From Monarcha castaneiventris obscurior (Eukaryota; Chordata; Aves; Passeriformes; Monarchidae): a DNA stretch of 64,000 bases. The translations under genes and the position numbers were made by a program. Below are positions 52,528-64,000 of this stretch, piece by piece (within the stretch, counting starts at the first letter, position 1; every line of letters begins with the position of its first letter). The DNA is taken from the NCBI GenBank assembly GCA_026261815.1, contig JAMPIT010000174.1:3968001-4032000 (forward strand), read 5' to 3'. The notes under the pieces are model-generated. The model was not told where the DNA came from. It did no database searches and was given only the letters and a program-made list of their open reading frames with translations.

Positions 52528-52936
52528 TGACAGCATCTAATTACCAACAGAGCATCTCTATGACTATAAAGGTAAGCATTTTATTGCTTCTCATTTTTTA
52601 ATGGGGAAATTGAGGCAAAAATGTTAATTAAGCCCAGAATACTGAAAAATTAGATGTCCAGAATTTAGTCTGGTATGTATCTGGGAGATTTAAACCTTTT
52701 TTTTTTATTGCAATGGCTCATTAGTCTCTAGATTTTCCTATTGCTTCAGCATATTTTCAGAAACAAAACAGTCTGATTGGGAGGGGTAAAAAAAATTTTC
52801 CAAATTATATATTTTGCCAGGGTTTTAATTTCTCACAAGGGGGCAAATCCCAAATATCTAAGTGGAACTATTAGATTTTAGATCCGCTTGGACAGATTAT
52901 TTATCAGGAATTCAAGTATAGCAGATTTCAGGCTTT

Positions 52937-52992
52937 TTTAGAGATTTCCTCTCAAATTTTTCCTCTCAAATTTAGAGATTTTCCTCTCAAAA
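52937..52992. repeat. Short repeat, three tcctctcaaa units
   Basis: tcctctcaaa occurs at 52,947, 52,961 and 52,982, with gagattt/agagatttt before the first and third. Looks like local slippage duplication. Confidence 0.88.
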
Positions 52993-54638
52993 CCCTGCAG
53001 GTCCCTTTCCATGGCACTAATCTCCAGCATCTTGTTCCCCAGTCTGTATGGAATTCAGGGTTGCCCTATCCCAGTTGGAAAATCCAGCACTTGACTTTGA
53101 TAAACTTCCTATGGTTGGTGATTGCCCGAGGATGGAGCTTGGTAGAACCCCACTGGTGACAGTTCAACAGCCTGATGTCATCACATTTACTATAAACCTT
53201 TATGCCCAAGCCGTGAGCCAGTTGCTCACCAATCACATGATGTGTTTATCCAGCTGTTGTGTGCTGGACAAATTGTGCAGAAGGATCCTGTGATAGACAG
53301 AAACATTTACTGAAATTGAAAAAAGTTGCTCGAGAGTCCTACCTTAAATCTCATATTTTGTATTGTAAAAGTGTATCAGCAAATATAACCACCTAGAACT
53401 AATCCAAAATGCTTAACTAGATGCAGAAAATGGCATACACAATACTCTTCCTGATCCCATTTTCCCAGACAATGGGGATGTTCCCATTGTATTCAGGAAC
53501 AAATTATGTAAGTATGTGAGTAACTTGTGGAAAAAAAAACCCAGCACAACTGAATGAGATATTCAGACTGCTGTACTACTTGTATAACCACTCCACTCCT
53601 CTTCTGCTCCTCTTCACTAGAATATTAGTTTCTTCTTTCCTGTCACAGCTTCACCTTTCTGTCCCAGAACCATGTGCCACTATAATAGGAGCATTTCCCA
53701 TATAATACCATATTATACCATACTTCTATCAATACTACCCTGCCACTAAGTTTCTTATTGGCAATATGAACTACATTAAATTGACAGAAAGGTGAATTGG
53801 TATGTGTCCATAAAGTTACATATATGTCTTTGAACATGTGACAAAATATGCTTCTCACCAATATATTCCTTGGACAGACATGTCAAAGAGAGACCGAATT
53901 CTAAGGTTTATATTTCTCCACCTGGGTACTTTTACTGTCTGTTGTGCACATTCCCACATCACAGGTCAGGGCAGCAACTGGGCTTCTCCTTAGTTCTCTG
54001 TTTACAGAAGAGCCATGCCTTTCTCTGTTCTTTACCAGAATTAAATGTAGCAAAAATGCATTAAACAAACATGTTGGAAATATAGTAAAGACATAAATAC
54101 CTCTGAACTGGAAAATGAATGGTTTTCAAAGAAACACTATATTTCATCATGCTATGCAAATTGAACCTGTCCCCTTGGAATTCGCTGTTTCTTGGTTTCT
54201 GTTAACACATGAATCTGCTTACTTTAACCAACAGCCAGAAAAAATTAATCACCTAGAACAAGACCTGTGAGACTGCATGAAGTCCTGCATGTACCATTGC
54301 ACACTGCTTAACTCAAACATGCCATAAAGAGCAAAACTGCCAGTATTTTTTGGAAAGGTATGGAAAATTTGCACACATTGTTAGAATGTTCAAGAGTACA
54401 AATATTTCTTCTAATGTTGCCAAATAGTAGAGCCTATAAAGTCACCTTGCTATTTTTCTTTTTTTTTTTTCCCTTCTCCTCAGAAAAGGGTAGGAAGGCA
54501 ATATAGAAAACTCACCTTCCATTTTCCAGTACATGGCTAGAGCACAAATGCACAGAATCAGCCCCAAGTTCTCTCTGACACTGAAGAGAGAAAACTGAGA
54601 CAGCACAAGTAAAGATAAAGGTTTCAATGGTCTCTAGG

Positions 54639-54672
54639 TTTGGGTATAAAAGGCATTTTGGGTATAAAAGGC
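54639..54672. repeat. 18-bp tandem repeat containing TATAAAAG
   Basis: tttgggtataaaaggc occurs at 54,639-54,654 and exactly again at 54,657-54,672. Each unit holds a TATAAAAG word like a core-promoter TATA box, but nothing else supports a promoter. Confidence 0.9.
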
Positions 54673-57600
54673 TTTCTCACTGGCTTTGTAACATTTACAG
54701 TTATAATCAGAGGTAATTAATAGATTACCTACACTCTCTCCTGCATCTTCTTCCACTTTTGCTTCACTAGCAGATGTATGTATCCCTCACACATGCTGAT
54801 ATTCAGACATGCCTGTAAGTCTAGGAAACTGCTGACATTCTTACCATTCACACTGTTTGCACTATGATAATGTAGCTGAACATGTAAGCAAAACAATGAC
54901 ACAAAATGGCATCAGGATTGGTGTGAATTATCCACTCACCTGCATGCACCTTTAGTGCAATCTCTTTCTTAATCAAGTGCAAATTCTGCAGGATCTTATT
55001 TTCCTTTGAAAATGAAGTAACCTTTCTGAGGCTGTTTTGTAGCATCAGCCACTCAAATGTGAACAGAGTGCAGATGGATATTGTTGTGACTCTGCCATGC
55101 TCACAAGAGCCAGCTCTAGTGCCTCTGTCACTATTCCTACCTTCACCAAGCTACAGAAGAATAAAACCTGACTTGAATTTAATCACATTTAATTGAAGAT
55201 ACTGTCAGCATTGTAGACAATACAGTCAACTAAGAAAAGTGTGATAAAGCAACCTGAAAGTCATGATTAGACTGCTTACACACCACAGGTGGAATATTTT
55301 GTGAAACTTGGCTGTCAGCAACCTAACTACTTAACAGTGCATGTTTGATGGGGAGCCCCACCAGACCCTGTATAAAAAAGAGAAACAAAAGAAGACACCT
55401 TTGAAAAGTTTGACAGCTGCTGCAGATTACAGTGTTCTCTTGTATTACAATATTATTCCTTATTTTATCTCTGCAGAAGGTCACTCCATTTCATGGGGGA
55501 ATCTAACATTCCAAAATCTAATTTCAATCTGATTAAGAAGAAGAAAATTCAAATACTGAAATGCTCATTTAAAAGGGACACATTTATTAGATGTATAAGC
55601 CCGGGAGCAGCTTGCATGGAAGTTCCAGGTCAAAAGGTCAGCTCCTGAAATGCTGCAGCCTCACAAAGCTCTGATTTCTGTACTGACAATTTACCAGTAT
55701 AATTTATTAGTGATATTTTGGCCAAATTGGACAATTTCTGTGAAGCGTTCCTGTTTAACTATTCACTATATTCCAACGAAATACAGAGATTTTTCTTTTC
55801 CTTCTGATGTTCCTCTGCATTCTTTAGCTCTTCAGTTTCTCTGAACTATGCTTCCACCACTCAGGAACCACTTCACTGCTTAAGGACAAAGCACACTGCC
55901 TGGAATGCCATACAACACTTAAACAAAGCAAGCCTGGTAGTGAGAAGCAATATATTCTATTAGCCCTGTTGATGAAACTTATCTAGACAAGCTAGCAGAC
56001 TCAAAACCTTTTCCTTGAGACAATAGAGGACGACAAAAAACTCCTCATTTGAATTCAACTTGGATTTACAGTAGAACTTCACAGTACCATTCTGGAAAGA
56101 GGTAGCAGCCTTGGAATGCAGTTCATGCAGACTTGCATTAGCTTTATACTGTGGCAGCTACAAAAGAGCCGAAGTGTAAGTAAAACTCAGGGCTTTCTTT
56201 TTCCCACAATTGCAAGGATCAATTTCAAATCAAGACTACCTGTGAAATCAAGATCTTGAAAGCAAAGCAGCAGTGTAAAGTGAATTCTAAGGCCTTCAGA
56301 AATCAAGTTTTCTTTCTATGTGTTTTTATAGGTTTTATAGAATAACACAGCACAAAGCTTTAAAGAATTTTGAGAAAATGTATTTCACAGTGATACAAAA
56401 GAGCTGCATAACAAAATACAACACACTAATTGCTCACAAATAATAGACATTTCTTCCAGTGAGGGGTAGATAAAATGTGGGGCAGCCAATGATTTATCTG
56501 TCAATTTAAGTAAAAACAAAAAATAAAGAGAAAAAGGAAAATCTTGGTTTACAAGCAACTTGCTAAAGCATAATGCTTCAAACCTGCATTTTAGATGTCA
56601 TTTCACTAACTTTTTGATCCCCTGTAATCCATCAATATAATATGACACCTCAAAGCTAGACTCTAATATTTTAAAATAATATTTTAAAAAGATTGGAAGT
56701 GTTTTTGTTTGACTCCTTGGAAATGCTTTTTATTTTAATGACTAGAAGGCAGACCTCAAGATGTGTATTTGTAATTTTATTGGTGCATTGCTGACTTTCC
56801 TTTCTTGATTTAAGAACACCAAGATAGTACAATTGCAGTTAGTTTATTTCTCTTATCACATACTGGCTATCAGTACATTTCAGATATGGTTTATCTAGAT
56901 TAAAAACTACCACTAGTCAAGTCCCAATAGCAGTGTTCGTACGAATTTATTTTACTAAATTATAAATCGTTTGGGGACATTCTTAACAGCATTATCAACT
57001 TATGGGATAGAAAACATGAAGTACAACAGTGCTCACAAAACAGGCCACAGAAATTTTACCATTTTCAGATTTATACTTGCTACATAAAATATTTTGAAAT
57101 GAGGAAATATCTATTCGTTAGAAAACAATGAATTCAGAGCATGAAAAAATCTTTATTCTGTGTTTTGTGGTAAGATTTGTACTTAGGTGAATTTCAACAA
57201 GACTAGAAGTTCAAACTCCCCTGATAAAAGAAGGAAGTATTTCAATCCAGCTAATGCAGCATCTTTGGGAGTACAAAGAGGCTGTGCCTATATAAAAAAG
57301 CCAGAAAGACTCAAAGGATCAAAGTTGCAGAGAAAGATGGTGCTGAGGACCCAGTGTTAACCAAATATGGATTTGTGGGGTTTACCCTGGACTAGATCTA
57401 TTCTGGCTCAATGCTCATAACAATTACACTTGATGCCATCAGAAAAAATATCTTCAAGCTGAGCTTTTATTTAAAAAGAATTTAGCTCGCAAGCTCTCAG
57501 AGAGGTCTGCAATGTAATGTAAAACACGGTAAAAATGGGGATGATTGGGAGATTTTCTCTGAAAATTCTTTAAAGCACTGTGCATCTTATCTGTGATTTT

Positions 57601-60418
57601 TGGATGCACATACCTGAAGAATATCTTGATCCTATGACCCTTGCATGTATTCAGTGACAGGAAGAACAACCCATGGGAGGTGTAAGTCTTCTAAACACAC
57701 TGGAAGTCTTCAAAGTGCCTTTTCATTCCAGTGGGTGAGAATTACAAACCTCACCTGTCCCTACCTGTTCCCCTCTGGCATTTTGGACAGCAAGGCAGCT
57801 AGTCCCATAGAGTAGAATTGGTAGATGTTTTTGTTATACCACAATGCCCTAGAAACAAGGGAATAGTGCCATCTCTTTTGACATCAAGTCAAAACTTATC
57901 AGGCTGAAGTAGATTCTGAATCTGTCCTACTTAGATCAGTGCTGCAATTAGGTGAAAGGTGGGTGAGGACTGCCACTGCTTTATTTTGTAGTCCTGATAT
58001 TTTGGGCTCATTCAGTATTGAGACGAGATTATTGTGTAGCTAGAGAATATTGTAGCTCTAAATAACCAATCATGATTTATTTCTTTTCTACTCTTGGTTC
58101 ATTAGTTGCAGCCATATCTTTTTCCACTAAAAGTCCCCTTAAATGGTTTCTAATTTGTTGGTACAGTTTGACCACTAACTGTGAGGGAAAGAGGAAAGAT
58201 TTTCACACCTCCAATTGAGTGCTACATCGCCTTGTCTTAGCAAATGGCCAAAAATAAATCAATTGTAGTTTGCTCTACCTAAAGAGACAAATCATTCTAA
58301 TCAAAGTGGTGATTTAACAGACTAGAAGCTAGTGAGGCGCTTGGTTTGTTTTTTTCTTTCATTAGACTAACTAAAGGTTTTGTTCCTTTAATCTTTATTC
58401 ATTAGGTGGCAGAATCCTATGTGCACCAGAATAAATATCAACTTACTCTTTACTTGTTTAGTAAGTTCTTGTTTAATAAAAAATAGAATACTGCCCATTG
58501 GTCTTATAAGCCTTCTAATAAATGCAACAACTAAGTGCAAAAAAACCCCAAACCTATCATGTTTTTTTTCTTTTAAAATAAAGAAAGATAGAACAGACAG
58601 GACTACTCTAAAGAAGTGACATTTAGTGATGTTCCACAGTAGTTCTAAGAAATCCCCCAAACACATGCATTTGTTTTTCTACCAACAATGAAATAAAATA
58701 ATATGTAGAAGACAGTTTTTGATAAACAAAATATTCTGAACCATTTTCATTCACCAAAATCACAACATTTAAATGTTTATGTTATCATTTAAGTCAAATT
58801 AAAGCATTGAGAAAATTTCAGTATAAATTTATATGACAGGAAGGTCATTCTGAAGGAGATTATGCTTTCCTATTGGAAATGAGTTTATGTATATGCTGGC
58901 TGTTGTACGGACTGCCATGACTTGATTAGGATTTGATTATGCTTGATTATACTTGTTAGAATGTTTTTACCAAAAAATGCTGCTTTGCAATTTTTAAATG
59001 TGTTTGTTTGCATCTTAATTCTATCTGTAATAGCTGGAAGAATAATTAATATTATATCATACCAAAAGTAAATAGATGATACAGTCTCAATCGTTTTCAA
59101 AGATAATTCATTTGAGAGTTGAAAGAATGCTTCTGCACACAGGTGAGGTCATTGGGTAATTTATGATCTCTTATGAAAACCAGGCACTTTCAACAGAAAA
59201 TGAAGATATTCTAGTTTGGATAGTAGACAAATCTACAAAGTCATTTACTAATCACCTTTAGTCTTTTGTGATAGTTATTAATGAGAAAAGTTACCATAAT
59301 TAACAAATTAACAAATTTTTAATTAAATAATAGTAAAAGCATAATGAGATGCCAATCATACTATTAATGCTTTAAGGATCCCTCCCAAACATATTTTAAC
59401 TCTTTTTTCCTAGAATTTATGAACATTTTCCAAATGTTCAAGCAGAAGTATTCCCCCTGTTTTTGTCTATTTTTGATAAAGAGCCTAATCCCTTTCAAGA
59501 CAACGCCAAAATGTCTGATTAATTAAGCAAGGAAAGGATTTTATCCAGAAAGTAAAAAACAAACAAATCCACAATGTGCTAAAATTTCACTTAAAATGAG
59601 ATTAATTGCTGTGTCATCCCAATCTTCAATATGAGAGTATGCTATTGTTATTAGGTACCACACATTCCTAGTTCAAGCTATTGCATGTTACACCATTTGA
59701 ACAATGTATCCTTAAAAAGAAAGACAAAAAGTAATTCTTCTTCTGACACCACAAACATTAAAGAAAAGAAGTTCAAAGAAACAGCAATAACGTGAGAACT
59801 TAATGGGCCACATTCCCTGGAAACACCACTCTAGGGCAGTTTCTACAGAAATGAATTCAGCCCATTTCCTTGTGTTTCATGACTTCTATTGAAGCATGGT
59901 AAGAATGACAAAGAAGTAAAAAAAAATAATGGCTCTAGTATCAGACAGACAACAGCGACAAGGAGATTTTAAACTGCATTTATGTACAAGTAACAAATGT
60001 TTTTACTTGAACTTCCTTTCTGCAAAAGCTTATGTTTGTCCATCCTGGTAGTTTCACTAACACCAGTGAGATTACAGATGTTTTCAAAACTAGAGACTGG
60101 AACCTTGTCTATACAAGCAGACATTTTTGCTTATAAATATACTTGTATATTGAAAACAATCAATCTTGTAATCAGTGTTCCTGTTATAGCATACTTTTAC
60201 TCATCTAGCACCCAGTAAAAGCTAGAGGCCCCTCTGATTGGCATAAATTCTATCAGTGAAAACCAGACGTACATACAAGTTTGTCTGCAGTGTCAGCTGA
60301 AAAATAGAAAGCGTATCCCTAACTAACTCAATTATGCTGGAAAATCACAAGTACACTTGGACTTATTTCTACTTGTTTAACATTACACAAATATTTACAA
60401 ATGACAATAGATATTCCC

Positions 60419-60461
60419 AGAGGGAAAAAGAAAAAAGAAAACAGAAAGAGAGAAAAGAAAA
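60419..60461. repeat. Purine-rich tract
   Basis: A/G-rich simple sequence on + ('agaaagagagaaaagaaaag'). Confidence 0.8.
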
Positions 60462-61142
60462 GGTTTTGAATGCAAATTGAAAACTAGCAAATCAGGTGAA
60501 TAATTCTGGCATCTCACTCTGTCTAAATATAATACTGAAGAAGCTGCTAGTAGCTCAAGAACAGACAACTGTGGAAGTAAAGAGCTAGCAGCAGGAGGGG
60601 TCTGTAGTAGAGAAAGCATTCGTTTCAGTGATAATCTAGACTTTCCAGCCTCACAATATATCCTAAACCCTTTATCTGATCATAGAATTCAGAACGATAA
60701 GAAAAATGAGGAGTTCTTCAGCAGCAAAGTAAAATTCCTCTGTAAGCAATTGGTAATTCAAACCAGCACTGGACAGACAGATATACATAGGACGTTTCAA
60801 ATTTACCTCTGTATCATAATTTAAAAAGATAAACAAACCTCAGCCTGTTCTAGCCTCCTCCCCAAGTTTCCATCCCTCAGTGTGGAATTCTGTCTGAGAT
60901 ATTATCTGAGAAAATCTGAGCTGAGAATGAGAAACCATTCTGCCTGAACAACTAACTTCCTGTCCTTTCACAAAAGCCCTACTTCTGTTCTGTTGGTTCT
61001 GGTGGTATTAATAAATAGATAGTGAAATTGGTCCAGAAAAAAAGAACCTGCAATTCAAAGCAAATGTAATTATCTCAGATTACAGTGGCCTAATGTAAGG
61101 CCTCTGAATATCTATGAAGTATTCCATAATATACTATCTTGA

Positions 61143-61192
61143 TAAAATATTTTATTATAAAAAATATTTTAATATAAAATATTCAATATTAT
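61143..61192. repeat. AT-only cluster of aaatatttta-type palindromes
   Basis: Repeated taaaatatttta / aaatattttaata words in nearly pure A/T sequence. Simple AT-rich DNA able to form small hairpins. Confidence 0.7.
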
Positions 61193-62608
61193 TGCTTAAG
61201 CACCTAAGGCTGATGGGGTCAGGAAAGTTTTAAAAGATTGTTTCAAATATATAAGAGTGAAATTAGAAAAATTAAAATACCAATTTTTTCTGTATTAAGA
61301 AAGAAAAATGTCCTCAGTTTGTTTCTGGGCAATTTCTAATTTTCTGTGCTCCTCAACAGGTATCTGATAGTGGCTACAGACGTTATAACTCTCTGAGATG
61401 TTCTGCAGGGGAAAAAAAAATGAGCAAAGAAACAAAAAATAGCCTACAAAAATATTTAGCAAATTAAAGTTTTCAGCACCTAAATTCTCTATATTTACCA
61501 AAAATTCTTCCTTTCCTTCATGATCTACCTACATATTAATGATCTCTGAGTAAAACTCCTTTATGACACAGGATAGAAGCTTTGTTACAAAGGAGAATTT
61601 TCCTCAAAAGTTGCTGTTATTATTGAAATCTGAAAGAGAGAAAAGTGGCACAAGGTAGTGGAATAAATCAGCATAAGAAGGATTGAGATGGCAACAGAGA
61701 CCAGGTGGATATGTAACTCCAGCAGGATATTGCCTCATAAAACTCAAGAATCCTACTGGCAGATAACCTGAAAAAACTGAAAAATATGTCATGTATTTCT
61801 AGGGTCTGATATAAATAACTGAAGACTGTCACCAGTCACTTTATAGAAAAGATTGATTAAATGATTTGCAATATCTAGGAAACTTGTAGCACTAGCAGGA
61901 GAATCATCCAGTATCCTTTCTTACCACCTTTGCCTTGAGGGTAGACTTCCCCCACCCAATCCACCTGAAATTCCTTGCTTTTCATCAAATCCCCCCTAAC
62001 ACAGAAAAAGTGTGGCATAGAACCAATGGGTTCCTCCATAATTTTTAGCTCATGTGAAGACCACTTTCCTTTTATAGATTGTGCTTTTTGTAGAGAGCAG
62101 GGAAGAGGCTTGTGGGAAAGGTAATGTGTAGTGGCAGCCATCATCACTTACAGGATGTGCTCATTACCTTTCCTGACATTAGAATATTTGATTCATAACC
62201 CTGGCATTTCATATTGTTTTAAGGTCTCTGTAAATCAATAATGAAAACAAGATTTGGGCATTTTTAGTAGCTTACCTTCATTCAAAATGGAAGGGCCTCA
62301 GTTGACTTTTGCACTCATGCATTCTGAAATGCACGATGGGTTTGCGAACTCCACATATTTAGTGTCAAAGCATAATGGTTATGAAAATTATTTTAAAACT
62401 TTGCTTTTGGTCTCTGAAAGAATCTTAATCGAGTTAACATAATCACTAACTACTAAAAATACTGGGGTTTTTTCCAAAAAAATTATTATTACACATATTA
62501 GTAATTAGAAATAATAAATCACCTATTGTTTTCCTCCAGCTTTTGCAAGCAATCTGAAATGTGATTATAATCTTAATTCAACTGATCAATCTGTGGCTTT
62601 CACTCAAA

Positions 62609-62640
62609 ACTATATAGTTTATAGTTATAGACTATAACTA
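62609..62640. repeat. Two adjacent palindromes
   Basis: aactatatagtt (62,609-62,620) is a perfect 12-bp palindrome. It is followed by tagttatag a ctataacta (62,622-62,640), 9-bp arms around one base. Seen directly; likely chance or slippage in AT-rich DNA. Confidence 0.85.
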
Positions 62641-64000
62641 GAGTTTTGGTCTAGTTTAAAAATACATTAATTCATCTAAGAATAAGACATGTTTTCATTC
62701 TCAATAGCAAAACATCAGTTGTGGACAATGATGCTTAGAAATGATGGAAAGATCTGCCTGAGTGAGTATGCATGGTAGTGGACTCAGGCAAGCCATTCCT
62801 AATGCCTTGGGAAGACACATCAACATCATGCCTCTAATGTGAACGTCCCTTCACAATGAATTGGCAGCCACAACGAGGCAGCAGCTCACCTCCAGGTACA
62901 CACCACTGCAAGGCTTCCTCCACAGCTGATGACCAAGTGGCCATGGGCAGTGGAAGCCAGGAAATCAGTGGTTATTACAGACCAACATGAGTAGGACATC
63001 AAAGAAAATAATCACTGCCTTAGATCATTACAAAGTAAGTGCAAATTTGATGGAACAAGCATTTTCTCTCACCACACCCTTCAAAAACAAGAGAAGTGAA
63101 AAATTAAAAATAGAGGCAAGCTTTGGATCAGGTGCAGAGGACTCGGGGAGAGTCACCAGAGAAGGGGGAGAGAATCAAGAAGTGCTAAGGACATAAGAGA
63201 TGAATAAGATCTGTGGCTGCTGGGGAGGGATGGAGTGGCCATCCTTCAAATTCATGTATGGGTGACTCAAGGGAGGGAGAACACTTCTTACTACACCAGA
63301 GGTTCATGGTAAGAGAACACAGGGAAGAGAACAGAGGGCAACATATACCCTCTTTGTAACACATAGCACCTTAATATTACAGATGAGGAAGTACCCCGGG
63401 AGCAATCAAAGAGGGAGTAAAGATCTACCCCATTTCAATTGTTCTAAATATGACCTATGTGAGTTGTAGTAAAACTAAACTGCTTCTTTTGCATACAAAA
63501 CTAAAGAGCAATAAAGTCAAATATTTGATTTATGTTAAGTAAATAATTTCCGTAAGAGGAAAACTATCTTTTATACCCCTACCAAATTCTCTGCAGAAAA
63601 AGAAGTGGTTTGCTTTCAAAATTACTGGCTAAAGGGTGAATTGACAACTCAGTCTTTGACTAGATCATGAATATACAAATTTACCCATTAAACATGGTGG
63701 ACTTCACACACTATAAATCAGAGTTCACATCCATTCACATTCAGCAAGACAGAATATCTTCATATTTACATGTAAACATGGAGGGTTACTAACTCTGCCC
63801 TAATTTCTGAATTTTAATACATGTGAAATTTGATCCAGAATCATTGCAACTAACCAAAAGGTATGCTTACCTTTTTGTAAACTCCAATCAGGTGATTAAT
63901 TCTTCCTTATATTTTTTTGAATTGGAAGGTTTTGTCTATTGTCTCAGTGACATGAGACTTTTCAATGGATGAAATTAGATGATGTAGCTATTGTGAACCA

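Larger units (their letters stand above)
52993..64000. other. AT-rich noncoding stretch to window end, no gene seen
   Basis: Eleven kilobases without a recognisable exon, RNA gene or confident transposon. Frames are all under about 95 codons and unrecognised. Small repeats inside are listed separately. The segment 62,700-63,250 is somewhat GC-richer and has a 69-codon frame on +, but resembles nothing I know. The stretch 59,280-59,620 has several TAATTA-type words. Confidence 0.55.

Noticed and set aside
54639..54672. Promoter based on TATAAAAG words
   Set aside because: No initiator, CpG island or downstream exon is visible. Such words are frequent in AT-rich DNA.
1..64000. tRNA, rRNA, CRISPR arrays, operons or phage features
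   Set aside because: Looked for and not seen. Composition and repeats indicate a bird nuclear genome.

Overview
This window looks like nuclear DNA from a bird. It is AT-rich, has very few CpG dinucleotides, and carries CR1 LINE copies whose 3' ends finish in the octamer-type tail seen in avian CR1 (ATTCTATG ATTCCATG at about 15,373). It also holds two LTR-like retroelement remnants with avian-type ends and old MIR/CORE-SINE fragments. Nothing prokaryotic is present: there are no dense open frames, ribosome binding sites, rRNA, tRNA or CRISPR arrays. The species cannot be fixed from this sequence alone; the LTR types point to a modern (neoavian, possibly songbird) genome.

I find no protein-coding gene. 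Open frames are short (most 60-140 codons, longest 183), scattered over both strands, resemble no family I recognise, and several lie inside repeats. The only recognisable protein-coding remains belong to dead CR1 elements. The window is best read as a gene desert, or as a long intron or intergenic stretch whose exons lie outside or are too short to see.

Layout. 1-14,993: AT-rich sequence without a confident feature. 14,994-17,940: two CR1 copies pointing tail to tail, a 3' fragment on + and a 1.9-kb degenerate copy on - with reverse transcriptase motifs. 18,575-18,911: a GC-rich LTR-like insertion between perfect 12-bp direct repeats. 19,278-19,433: a recent 79-bp tandem duplication. 25,112/26,158: a 55-bp sequence present twice, 1 kb apart. 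26,648-26,806: a well-preserved MIR; a poorer one lies at 35,935-36,052. 31,636-31,810 and 43,448-43,580: probable ancient amniote repeats. 47,183-47,746: an old solo-LTR-like sequence followed by about 1.1 kb of unusually GC-rich, unassigned sequence. 51,586-51,840: an internal CR1 piece. 52,476-52,527: nested inverted repeats rich in homeodomain-type TAATTA/CAGTAATT sites. From 53 kb to the end: AT-rich sequence with small repeats only.

I see no new biological system. The points most worth checking are the LTR-like insertion with its odd direct repeats, the preserved MIR, the unexplained GC-rich block after the old LTR, the inverted CR1 pair, and the short inverted-repeat cluster at 52.5 kb.
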